From Flavobacteriaceae bacterium (lineage in GTDB: Bacteria > Bacteroidota > Bacteroidia > Flavobacteriales > Flavobacteriaceae), in NCBI GenBank assembly GCA_029238555.1, contig JAQWFV010000125.1, positions 1 to 11,600 of the forward strand: DNA of 11,600 bases, written 5' to 3'. A program made the position numbers and the translations under genes. Position 1 is the first letter of the stretch, and each line of letters opens with the position of its first letter. The notes under the pieces were generated by a model. That model worked only from the letters and a program-made list of their open reading frames with translations. It searched no databases and had not been told where the DNA came from. Shown piece after piece: positions 5,890 to 11,600 of the stretch.

Positions 5890-6765
5890 TTAGTAAAGTT
5901 CTGCTGTTCTAAGGTTTAAAAACCGCTGGGCAGCAAAAAAAGTGCTCATTCCCGCTATAACGGCACCCATTAAAAAAATACCTGACGCCACAATCCCAAG
6001 CGCAATAGGGTCATTCAAAAGACCTAAACTTGGAAAGACAAAGTCTAAATAGGCCATTAGACTGCCAATACCACTAAGAGCTACAAAGGCTCCAATGATA
6101 CCCAGCTTTATATTGGTGGCCATAAAGGGTTTTCTAATAAATTGCTTTGTGGCACCAACCATTTGCATGGTTTTAATAATAAATCTATTTGAATAAAGGG
6201 CCAAGCGAATAGAAGCATTGATGAGTAATACTGCAATAAAAGTCATTAGGCTACTGATCACTAGAATCCAGAAAGAGATTTTTTTAATATTATCGTTTAA
6301 TAAGTCTACTAGCGGCTGGTCATAAGCTACTTCTGCAACAAATGATTTTGCACTCAAATCTGCAACAATTTCAGCCATTTCTTCCGGACTTACATATGCA
6401 GCTAAAAGATTCAAATCAATGGCATTTTTAAGGGGGTTGTACCCCAAAAAACCTAGAAAATCCTCCTCAATATCTTCTCTGAGCTGTTCAGCAGCATCTT
6501 CTTTAGAAACAAAAACGGCTTCTTTAGTATAGGGCGCTAAGGCTAGAGATTGTTGTAATTGAGATATTTCTACTTTTTTTGCGCTGTCTTTTAAGAAAAC
6601 AGTAATTTTTATTTGTTCTTTAAAGTGGTCTCCAAGCTTTTTGGTGTTTATGACCAAAACACCCAAAATACCCAATAAAAATAGCACTAAACTAATGCTG
6701 AGTACCACTGAAAAGTAGGAAGAAATTAATCTTCTTTTTTGATAACGTTCAAAGGATTGGCCCAT
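5890..6765 (-). CDS. ftsX: cell division protein FtsX
   Basis: 291 residues with FtsX/permease topology: a cytoplasmic N-terminus with SFERYQKRRL, TM1 (about 17-39), a large periplasmic domain (about 40-160, containing FLKDSAKK and the Pro-rich turn GYNPLKNAIDLNL), then TM2 (164-184), TM3 (219-240) and TM4 (255-276). The cytoplasmic loop IIKTMQMVGATKQFIRKPFM (196-215) is the coupling helix that contacts the ATPase FtsE. FtsEX transmits ATP hydrolysis across the membrane to activate peptidoglycan hydrolases at division. ftsE is not in the window. It heads the four-gene minus-strand operon and is divergent from leuS across 185 bp. Confidence 0.95.
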   Translation of the reverse strand: MGQSFERYQKRRLISSYFSVVLSISLVLFLLGILGVLVINTKKLGDHFKEQIKITVFLKDSAKKVEISQLQQSLALAPYTKEAVFVSKEDAAEQLREDIEEDFLGFLGYNPLKNAIDLNLLAAYVSPEEMAEIVADLSAKSFVAEVAYDQPLVDLLNDNIKKISFWILVISSLMTFIAVLLINASIRLALYSNRFIIKTMQMVGATKQFIRKPFMATNIKLGIIGAFVALSGIGSLMAYLDFVFPSLGLLNDPIALGIVASGIFLMGAVIAGMSTFFAAQRFLNLRTAELY

Positions 6766-6793
6766 AGGATAAACGAATAGAAGGTAAAAATAA

Positions 6794-6812
6794 CAAACTT
6801 ATAGCAAATCTA
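6794..6812 (-). promoter_or_regulatory. two candidate -7 boxes for the ftsX operon
   Basis: On the minus strand TAAGTTTG (6801-6794) and TAGATTTG (6812-6805) both fit TAnnTTTG. They lie 28 and 39 nt before the ftsX ATG. No matching -33 TTTG is visible at the usual spacing for either, so it is not possible to say which one is used. Confidence 0.45.
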
Positions 6813-6839
6813 AAGCTAGTTTGGATATTTGTGTTGGCT

Positions 6840-6928
6840 CAAACCCTTAATTTCTTTTCGCTTTGCACAATTAAACTTATTTTTGTGCCGCAGTATAAAA
6901 CTGAGGGTTTAGGGTTTGTAAACACCCT
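6840..6928. repeat. AGGGTTT direct and inverted repeats around the leuS promoter
   Basis: AGGGTTT occurs twice in tandem (6904-6910, 6911-6917). Its complement is present upstream as CAAACCCT (6840-6847), pairing over 8 bp with AGGGTTTG (6911-6918). The second copy also begins a local hairpin, AGGGT (6911-6915) with ACCCT (6924-6928). The upstream copy is above and the others below the candidate -7 box, giving either a looped operator or a leader-RNA structure. Confidence 0.45.
6878..6885 (+). promoter_or_regulatory. TAnnTTTG-type -7 box for leuS
   Basis: TATTTTTG is an exact match to the Bacteroidota -7 consensus, 65 nt before the leuS ATG. A TTTG at 6862-6865 is only 12 nt upstream, shorter than the usual ~20-nt spacing, so the -33 element is uncertain. 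The implied leader of about 60 nt contains the AGGGTTT hairpin. Confidence 0.5.
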
Positions 6929-6950
6929 GACCTAACAAAAGCAGCATAAC

Positions 6951-9782
6951 ATGGAGTACAACTTTACAGCGATAGAATCTAAGTGGCAGCAATATTGGGC
7001 TAAGCACAAGACATTTAAAGCAGAAAACAAAAGCGATAAGCCTAAATATTATGTGTTAGATATGTTTCCTTATCCCTCTGGAGCAGGCTTACATGTGGGG
7101 CACCCATTAGGATATATAGCCTCAGATATTTACGCCAGGTTTAAAAGACACAAAGGTTTTAATGTGCTCCACCCTATGGGGTATGACTCTTTTGGTTTAC
7201 CTGCTGAGCAGTATGCCATTCAAACAGGACAACATCCCGCTATTACTACTCAAGCTAATATTGATAGGTATAGGGAGCAATTGGATAAAATAGGTTTCTC
7301 TTTTGATTGGGATAGAGAGGTCAGAACCTCTTCGGAAGATTATTACAAATGGACTCAGTGGATTTTTGGCCTGCTCTTTAATGCCTGGTACGACAAGGCT
7401 ACTGATAAAGCCAGATCTATTGACCTACTCATAGCTCATTTTGAAAAATTTGGAAATGAAGGGGTATTTGCTGCTGTTGAGGAAGAAGTGAAATCTTTTT
7501 CTGCGGAAGAATGGACAAGGGCATCGGCGGAAAGCCAAGAAGAAATATTACAACAATACAGATTAACTTATTTGGCAGAGGCTCAGGTAAATTGGTGTCC
7601 TGCTCTGGGTACAGTTTTGGCAAATGACGAAATTGTCAATGGGGTTTCTGAGCGTGGCGGCCACCCTGTGGTGAGAAAAAAGATGCTACAATGGAGTATG
7701 AGAATTTCTGCCTATGCGGAAAGATTGCTTCAAGATTTAGATCTTTTAGATTGGCCTCAACCCCTAAAAGATAGCCAAACCAATTGGATTGGAAAATCTA
7801 AAGGTGCTATGGTTACTTTCCATACACAGCCGAGCGAATGGTGTAATGAGTCGCTGCCTATTGAGGTGTTTACGACCCGTCCAGATACTATTTATGGGGT
7901 TTCTTTTATGACCCTAGCACCGGAACATCCTTATGTAGATCGTATCTGTTCTCCTGAACAGAAAGCGTCGGTTGCGGCATACGTTCAAGCCACTGCCAAG
8001 CGTTCTGAAAGGGATAGAATGGCAGATGTGAAAACCATTTCTGGAGCCTTTACTGGAGCTTATGCAAGCCACCCAATTACAGAGGAGCCTATTCCTGTAT
8101 GGATTGGAGATTATGTTTTGGCGGGTTATGGTACTGGCGCAGTAATGGCGGTTCCGTGTGGGGACCAACGTGATTACGATTTTGCCAAACACTTTGATTT
8201 GCCTATTCCAAATATTTTTAAAAACGTAGACATATCTCAGGAAGCTTTTACCCAAAAAGAAGGGGCTGAAATAGACCATTCAGATTTTTTGTCTGGATTG
8301 CCCTACAAAGAAGCTTTGCACAAATCAATATTGGCCTTAGAAGCCTTAGGGTCTGGTTATGGAAAAGTGAATTATAGGTTGAGAGATGCGGTGTTTAGTA
8401 GACAGCGTTATTGGGGGGAACCTTTTCCAATTTATTATAACAATGGGGTGCCAGTGCTTATAGACAAAGCCCATTTACCCATTCAATTGCCTGAAGTAGC
8501 TAAGTATTTACCCACAGAAACTGGCGCGCCTCCTCTTGGAAATGCAAGCCATTGGGCTTGGTGTACCAAGACGCATCAGGTCGTGTCTAACGAGGCTATT
8601 GACCAAAAGACTGTTTTTCCTTTGGAGTTAAATACCATGCCTGGATGGGCGGGAAGCTCTTTTTATTTTAACAGATACAAGGACGCTACCAATTCAGCAG
8701 AAATGGCTTCAAAAGAGGCTTTGGATTACTGGGGAGAAGTAGATCTTTATATTGGAGGTAGTGAACATGCTACAGGCCATTTGTTATATGCCCGTTTTTG
8801 GCAGAAAGCATTGTATGACTTGGGTGTATTGCCAGAGGCTGAGTTTGCTAAAAAGTTAATCAATCAAGGAATGATTACGGGAACTTCTGCCTTTGTGTAC
8901 AGACTTCCGGATACAAACACTTATGTGTCTAAATCTCAAATTAACGGGAGATCTGTTCAGCCCATTCATGTAGACGTGTCTATGGTAAATGTGTCTGACG
9001 AGTTAGATATAGAGGCTTTTAAGGCATGGAGACCAGAATACTCAGCGGCTACTTTTGAATTAGAAGACAAAGGGGTTTACAAGGTGGGTAGAGAGGTAGA
9101 GAAAATGTCTAAATCCAAGTATAACGTGGTGAGTCCAGATGCTATTTGCGAACAATATGGCGCAGATTCTCTACGTTTGTACGAAATGTTCCTAGGGCCA
9201 TTAGAGCAATCTAAGCCTTGGAATACTGCTGGAATTACCGGAACACACGGTTTTTTAAAGAAATTGTGGAAGTTGTATTTTAACGAAAGCGGCCCTGTTT
9301 TTAAAGCAGAACCAGCGAGTGCAGCGCAACTTAAAACACTGCACAAGACCATTAAAAAAGTGACAGAAGATATTGAAAACTTCTCTTTTAATACCTCGGT
9401 GTCTACCTTTATGATTTGCGTGAATGAATTGGCTGCACTGCAATGTACGAGTCAAGAAATTTTAGAAGCCCTGGCTATTTTAGTCTCTCCTTATGCCCCT
9501 CATATTGCAGAGGAGTTGTGGGAAGCTATGGGTCATGAAGAATCAATTTCTACGGCGCCTTTCCCGGTATTTAATCCAGTTTATTTGGTGGAATCTGAGA
9601 AAGAGTATCCAGTATCTTTTAACGGTAAAATGAGATTTAAACTGACCCTTCCAATGGATATGTCTCAACAGGAAATAGAAGCTGCAGTCATGGCGCATGA
9701 AAAAACCTTACAGCAATTGGACGGGCGGGCCCCTAAAAAGGTGATTGTGGTGCCTGGTAAAATTATTAATATAGTGGGCTAA
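6951..9782 (+). CDS. leuS: leucyl-tRNA synthetase
   Basis: 943-residue class I aminoacyl-tRNA synthetase charging tRNA-Leu. The HIGH motif is HVGH (48-51) in YPSGAGLHVGHPLGY; KMSKS is exact at 718-722. The CP1 editing domain has the threonine-rich TTRPDT (308-313) and GTGAVMAVPCGDQRDY (394-409), with Asp405 aligning to E. coli Asp345, so post-transfer editing should be intact. Catalytic-core blocks RQRYWGEPFP and MPGWAGSSFYFNRY are present. It is about 80 residues longer than the E. coli enzyme, partly because of a charged helical insertion at roughly 147-205 just before NWCP (214-217), which I recall as typical of Bacteroidota LeuRS. The ATG at 6951 opens with MEYNFTAIESKWQQYW, the expected N-terminus. 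It is followed 13 nt later by the SemiSWEET gene. Confidence 0.98.
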   Translation: MEYNFTAIESKWQQYWAKHKTFKAENKSDKPKYYVLDMFPYPSGAGLHVGHPLGYIASDIYARFKRHKGFNVLHPMGYDSFGLPAEQYAIQTGQHPAITTQANIDRYREQLDKIGFSFDWDREVRTSSEDYYKWTQWIFGLLFNAWYDKATDKARSIDLLIAHFEKFGNEGVFAAVEEEVKSFSAEEWTRASAESQEEILQQYRLTYLAEAQVNWCPALGTVLANDEIVNGVSERGGHPVVRKKMLQWSMRISAYAERLLQDLDLLDWPQPLKDSQTNWIGKSKGAMVTFHTQPSEWCNESLPIEVFTTRPDTIYGVSFMTLAPEHPYVDRICSPEQKASVAAYVQATAKRSERDRMADVKTISGAFTGAYASHPITEEPIPVWIGDYVLAGYGTGAVMAVPCGDQRDYDFAKHFDLPIPNIFKNVDISQEAFTQKEGAEIDHSDFLSGLPYKEALHKSILALEALGSGYGKVNYRLRDAVFSRQRYWGEPFPIYYNNGVPVLIDKAHLPIQLPEVAKYLPTETGAPPLGNASHWAWCTKTHQVVSNEAIDQKTVFPLELNTMPGWAGSSFYFNRYKDATNSAEMASKEALDYWGEVDLYIGGSEHATGHLLYARFWQKALYDLGVLPEAEFAKKLINQGMITGTSAFVYRLPDTNTYVSKSQINGRSVQPIHVDVSMVNVSDELDIEAFKAWRPEYSAATFELEDKGVYKVGREVEKMSKSKYNVVSPDAICEQYGADSLRLYEMFLGPLEQSKPWNTAGITGTHGFLKKLWKLYFNESGPVFKAEPASAAQLKTLHKTIKKVTEDIENFSFNTSVSTFMICVNELAALQCTSQEILEALAILVSPYAPHIAEELWEAMGHEESISTAPFPVFNPVYLVESEKEYPVSFNGKMRFKLTLPMDMSQQEIEAAVMAHEKTLQQLDGRAPKKVIVVPGKIINIVG

Positions 9783-9795
9783 TCCTACGCGAACT

Positions 9796-10050
9796 ATGGA
9801 AACAATAGAGATGATTGGTTTGCTTGCCGCTACACTTACTACGGCAGCTTACCTCCCCCAAGTAGTGAAGGTGTTGAGAGATAAATCTGCTAAGGACATC
9901 TCTCTTTCTATGTACTTGGTTATGTTTACAGGGGTAGTACTGTGGTTGGTCTATGGGTTGTATCACAATAGCGCACCCATCATTTTTGCCAATATCATTA
10001 CTTCTGTTTTGACTTTAGCAGTGATTGTCTTAAAATTAAAATACAAGTAA
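9796..10050 (+). CDS. SemiSWEET family sugar transporter
   Basis: 84 residues forming one three-helix bundle of the MtN3/SWEET/PQ-loop superfamily: TM1 about 5-25, TM2 about 38-56, TM3 about 60-80. The PQ motif is Pro21-Gln22 in TAAYLPQVVKVLRDKSAKD, and SLSMYLVMFTGVVLWLVYG (37-55) plus PIIFANIIT (61-69) carry the conserved Trp50 and Asn66 that line the sugar pocket in characterised SemiSWEETs. Bacterial SemiSWEETs work as homodimers in the inner membrane, moving mono- or disaccharides down their gradient; the substrate here cannot be told. It is 13 nt downstream of leuS and probably cotranscribed with it. A hairpin follows its stop. Confidence 0.92.
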   Translation: METIEMIGLLAATLTTAAYLPQVVKVLRDKSAKDISLSMYLVMFTGVVLWLVYGLYHNSAPIIFANIITSVLTLAVIVLKLKYK

Positions 10051-10052
10051 GG

Positions 10053-10089
10053 CCAAAATGTCAGTGGAAATGCTGACAGTTTATTTTGG
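10053..10089 (+). terminator. stem-loop after SemiSWEET, probable terminator of the leuS unit
   Basis: TGTCAG (10059-10064) and CTGACA (10073-10078) form a perfect 6-bp stem with an 8-nt loop. CCAAAA (10053-10058) and TTTTGG (10084-10089) extend it as an outer stem with a 5-nt bulge. T-rich sequence follows (GTGTTATTTTTG). Good symmetry and position; the T-tract is not continuous. Confidence 0.5.
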
Positions 10090-10092
10090 TGT

Positions 10093-10100
10093 TATTTTTG
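10093..10100 (+). promoter_or_regulatory. TAnnTTTG-type -7 box for the zinc metallopeptidase gene
   Basis: TATTTTTG, the same octamer as the leuS box, ends 25 nt before the ATG at 10126 and begins just after the stem-loop. It would give the peptidase its own transcript. No clear -33 element is seen. Confidence 0.45.
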
Positions 10101-10125
10101 CTGTGATATTTAAAAAGCTATTATT

Positions 10126-10815
10126 ATGATGTTGTATTATATTATTGTAGGACTCATGGCCCTAGTGAGTATGGCGGTGAGTAAGAAATTAAAATCTAAG
10201 TTTGCAACCTACTCAAAATTGACGCTCAGAAATGGTATGAGTGGCGCTGAGGTGGCTCAAAGAATGTTGGAAGACCACGGCATTAGAGATGTGAAAGTGG
10301 TCTCTACTCCTGGACAACTCACAGACCACTACAATCCATTGACAAAAACAGTTAATTTAAGTGAGTCTGTATACGGACAGCGAAATGCCGCAGCAGCAGC
10401 AGTTGCTGCACATGAGTGCGGCCATGCCGTGCAACATGCAGTGGCGTATCCTTGGCTTCAAATGCGTTCTAAAATGGTGCCTGCAGTTCAGGTGGCTTCT
10501 GGCCTTTCTCAATGGGTTATTATGGGTGGTTTGGTCCTTTCTGCTACCACAGCACTGGGCAGTGGCTTATTACTTGCTGGAATTGTTTTATACGGCATTG
10601 TAACTGCCTTTACTTTTATAACATTACCTGTGGAATACGACGCTAGTAACAGGGCTTTAGCTTGGTTAAAGCGCAAACAAATCGTGGGACAAGAAGAATA
10701 TGCTGGTGCTGAAGACGCCTTAAAATGGGCAGCAAGAACCTATGTAGTAGCCGCTATTGGTGCCTTAGCGACATTGGCTTATTTTGTGTTGCGTTATTTA
10801 GGTTCAAGGGATTAA
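10126..10815 (+). CDS. membrane zinc metallopeptidase (Zn_peptidase_2 / YugP type)
   Basis: 229-residue putative neutral zinc metallopeptidase of the family represented by Bacillus YugP. TM1 is at about 2-18. A conserved segment follows: TLRNGMSGAEVAQRMLEDHG (33-52), then LTDHYNPLTKTVNLSESVY (65-83), then the zinc-binding HECGH at 96-100. Further TM segments lie at about 125-147, 148-167 and 205-223. PVEYDASNRA (168-177) offers Glu170 or Asp172 as a likely third ligand. Physiological substrates of the family are not established to my knowledge. Two adjacent Met codons (10126, 10129) are possible starts. It has its own promoter-like box and its stop overlaps that of the Lrp-type gene on the other strand by 4 nt. 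Confidence 0.92.
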   Translation: MMLYYIIVGLMALVSMAVSKKLKSKFATYSKLTLRNGMSGAEVAQRMLEDHGIRDVKVVSTPGQLTDHYNPLTKTVNLSESVYGQRNAAAAAVAAHECGHAVQHAVAYPWLQMRSKMVPAVQVASGLSQWVIMGGLVLSATTALGSGLLLAGIVLYGIVTAFTFITLPVEYDASNRALAWLKRKQIVGQEEYAGAEDALKWAARTYVVAAIGALATLAYFVLRYLGSRD

Positions 10816-11282
10816 AACCCAATTTGTCGGTCTATTTGCTGGTCTAAGGAAATAAATGTTTCTGTTCTTGACACCCCTTTTATTTGTTGAATTTCTTGGT
10901 TGAGTAAACGCATGAGGTGTTCATTATCTCTACAGAGCACTTTGATCAATATGGACCAATTTCCAGTAGTGTAATGACATTCTAGAACTTCAGGTATTTT
11001 TTTTAATGCGCTCACTGCCGCTGGATTGCTCATGGCTTTGTCTAAGTACACCCCAATGTAGGCCATGGTGTTATAGCCTAGTGTCTTGGTGTTGACAATA
11101 AATTTTGACCCTTTAATAACCCCTGAGGCTTCTAGTTTTCTGAGCCTTTGGTGAATAGCTGCACCAGAGATCCCAATTTTTCTAGCAATTTCTAAGATGG
11201 GTTTTCTGGCGTCCTCCATGAGGAATCGGAGAATTTCTTTATCTATTCCGTCTATTTTAGGCAGGGAGTCACTATGAGTCAT
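10812..11282 (-). CDS. Lrp/AsnC family transcriptional regulator
   Basis: 156 residues with the standard Lrp/AsnC layout: an N-terminal winged helix-turn-helix (IDKEILRFLMEDARKPILE opening, recognition region ISGAAIHQRLRKLEASG at 38-54) and a C-terminal RAM ligand-sensing domain (about 70-150; YIGVYL, VLECHYTTGNWSILIKV). Such proteins form octamers or similar assemblies and respond to amino acids. It lies 74 bp downstream of a saccharopine-dehydrogenase-like gene on the same strand, so lysine or a related amino acid is a reasonable guess for the effector, but the sequence does not show it. Repeats covering its start codon suggest autoregulation. Convergent with the metallopeptidase gene. Confidence 0.96.
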   Translation of the reverse strand: MTHSDSLPKIDGIDKEILRFLMEDARKPILEIARKIGISGAAIHQRLRKLEASGVIKGSKFIVNTKTLGYNTMAYIGVYLDKAMSNPAAVSALKKIPEVLECHYTTGNWSILIKVLCRDNEHLMRLLNQEIQQIKGVSRTETFISLDQQIDRQIGF

Positions 11283-11314
11283 ACTTACATATTTTAAGTA
11301 AAACTACATATTTT
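11282..11314. promoter_or_regulatory. inverted and direct repeats at the Lrp-type gene start, candidate operator
   Basis: TACTTA (11282-11287) and TAAGTA (11295-11300) are a perfect inverted repeat with a 7-bp centre, touching the start codon. TACATATTTT occurs at 11286-11295 and again at 11305-11314, a 19-bp phase, so nearly the same face of the helix. Lrp-family regulators often bind phased AT-rich sites and repress their own genes. No TAnnTTTG box is found in this 74-bp gap. Confidence 0.45.
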
Positions 11315-11356
11315 GTTTCATTATTTATAAATTTAGCCAGATTCTTGTATTGTAAT

Positions 11357-11600
11357 TTAAGAACTAGCTACGTATTCTGTTGCATATCCTAAATATGGCA
11401 CTTCAAAATCTTTAAATACCACACCTTCTTGAGCCAATAGTTTTAATACGGGCTTGTAGATTTCTGAGTCAATTGGAATACGCACCCCGGGCGTGTTAAT
11501 GTATTTATTTAAAATAAGTAAACAGGATATAGCCAGGGGTAAACCTACCGTTTTGGCCATTGCGGTATGCGTTTTAGAAATCCCTTCAACCACCATATGA
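11357..11600 (-). CDS. saccharopine dehydrogenase-like protein, C-terminal part (continues past the right edge)
   Basis: The frame stays open to the last base of the window, so only the final ~80 residues are seen; the Met at 11596 is internal. The segment SKTHTAMAKTVGLPLAISCLLILN followed by INTPGVRIPIDSEIYKPVLKLLAQEGVVF resembles the C-terminus of saccharopine dehydrogenases (LYS9/LYSN type): TAMA-TVGLP, then GV--PI--EIY-PVL--L---G. These NAD(P)-dependent enzymes interconvert saccharopine with glutamate and aminoadipate semialdehyde in lysine metabolism. The nucleotide-binding domain is outside the window, so cofactor and direction cannot be judged. The Lrp-type regulator lies 74 bp downstream on the same strand. 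Confidence 0.85.
   Translation of the reverse strand, partial: HMVVEGISKTHTAMAKTVGLPLAISCLLILNKYINTPGVRIPIDSEIYKPVLKLLAQEGVVFKDFEVPYLGYATEYVASS

Noticed and set aside
6904..6917. Telomere-like TTTAGGG repeat
   Set aside because: Only two copies, in a bacterial promoter region; reported as a regulatory repeat rather than anything telomeric.
7914..8279. 121-codon open frame on the minus strand inside leuS, plus several others antisense to leuS, truB, uppP and the kinase
   Set aside because: They lie wholly within well-supported genes, have low-complexity or Cys/Ser/Arg-heavy translations with no family resemblance, and no promoter context.
10387..10411. GCA/CAG triplet run and GCAGCA-GT-TGCTGC hairpin in the metallopeptidase gene
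   Set aside because: It encodes the alanine-rich helix leading into HECGH, so protein constraint explains it.
10361..10603. 80-codon open frame in another plus-strand frame inside the metallopeptidase gene
   Set aside because: It is a frame shadow of the peptidase, which has HECGH and membrane segments in its own frame.
1..11600. CRISPR array, prophage, toxin-antitoxin or anti-phage defence cluster
   Set aside because: No spaced repeat arrays, integrase, transposase, terminal inverted repeats, tRNA-end attachment sites or known defence motifs are seen; the genes are housekeeping or envelope functions.

Overview
The window reads as ordinary chromosome from a Bacteroidota bacterium, most likely of the flavobacterial lineage. 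The evidence is the AT-rich coding sequence, the absence of Shine-Dalgarno sequences before nearly every start, several TAnnTTTG-type -7 promoter boxes, and phylum-typical families: DUF3127, DUF3098, a WCGDA thioredoxin-like protein, a long leucyl-tRNA synthetase with a lineage insertion, and the run ftsX-DUF3098-uppP-truB. I see no insertion sequence, phage gene, CRISPR array, rRNA or tRNA, and no intergenic stretch over 300 bp.

Left part (1-3188): the 3' end of a HIT-family hydrolase converges on an orphan membrane sensor histidine kinase. Divergent from the kinase is a DUF3127 protein with an SSB-like acidic tail. It converges, with a 4-nt stop-codon overlap, on tag (3-methyladenine DNA glycosylase I). 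Divergent from tag is a thioredoxin-fold protein that keeps only one of the two usual active-site cysteines.

Middle (3253-6765, all minus strand): a tightly packed envelope operon runs ftsX (divisome/hydrolase activation), DUF3098 (small two-TM protein), uppP (undecaprenyl-diphosphate phosphatase, lipid-carrier recycling) and truB (tRNA pseudouridine-55 synthase). It is followed after a 97-bp gap by a single-TM protein with a TonB-like C-terminal domain. uppP begins with TTG directly after, and in frame with, the DUF3098 stop codon.

Right part (6951-11600): leuS, divergent from ftsX, is followed 13 nt later by a SemiSWEET sugar transporter, then after a hairpin and a new promoter-like box by a membrane zinc metallopeptidase. 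The peptidase converges with a 4-nt stop overlap on an Lrp/AsnC regulator, which lies downstream of the 3' end of a saccharopine-dehydrogenase-like gene (lysine metabolism) that runs off the right edge. The regulator's start codon region carries inverted and direct repeats that look like an operator.

I did not find a convincing new multi-gene system. The points most worth a second look are the DUF3098/UppP junction, DUF3098 itself, the DUF3127 SSB-like tail next to tag, and the putative Lrp operator.
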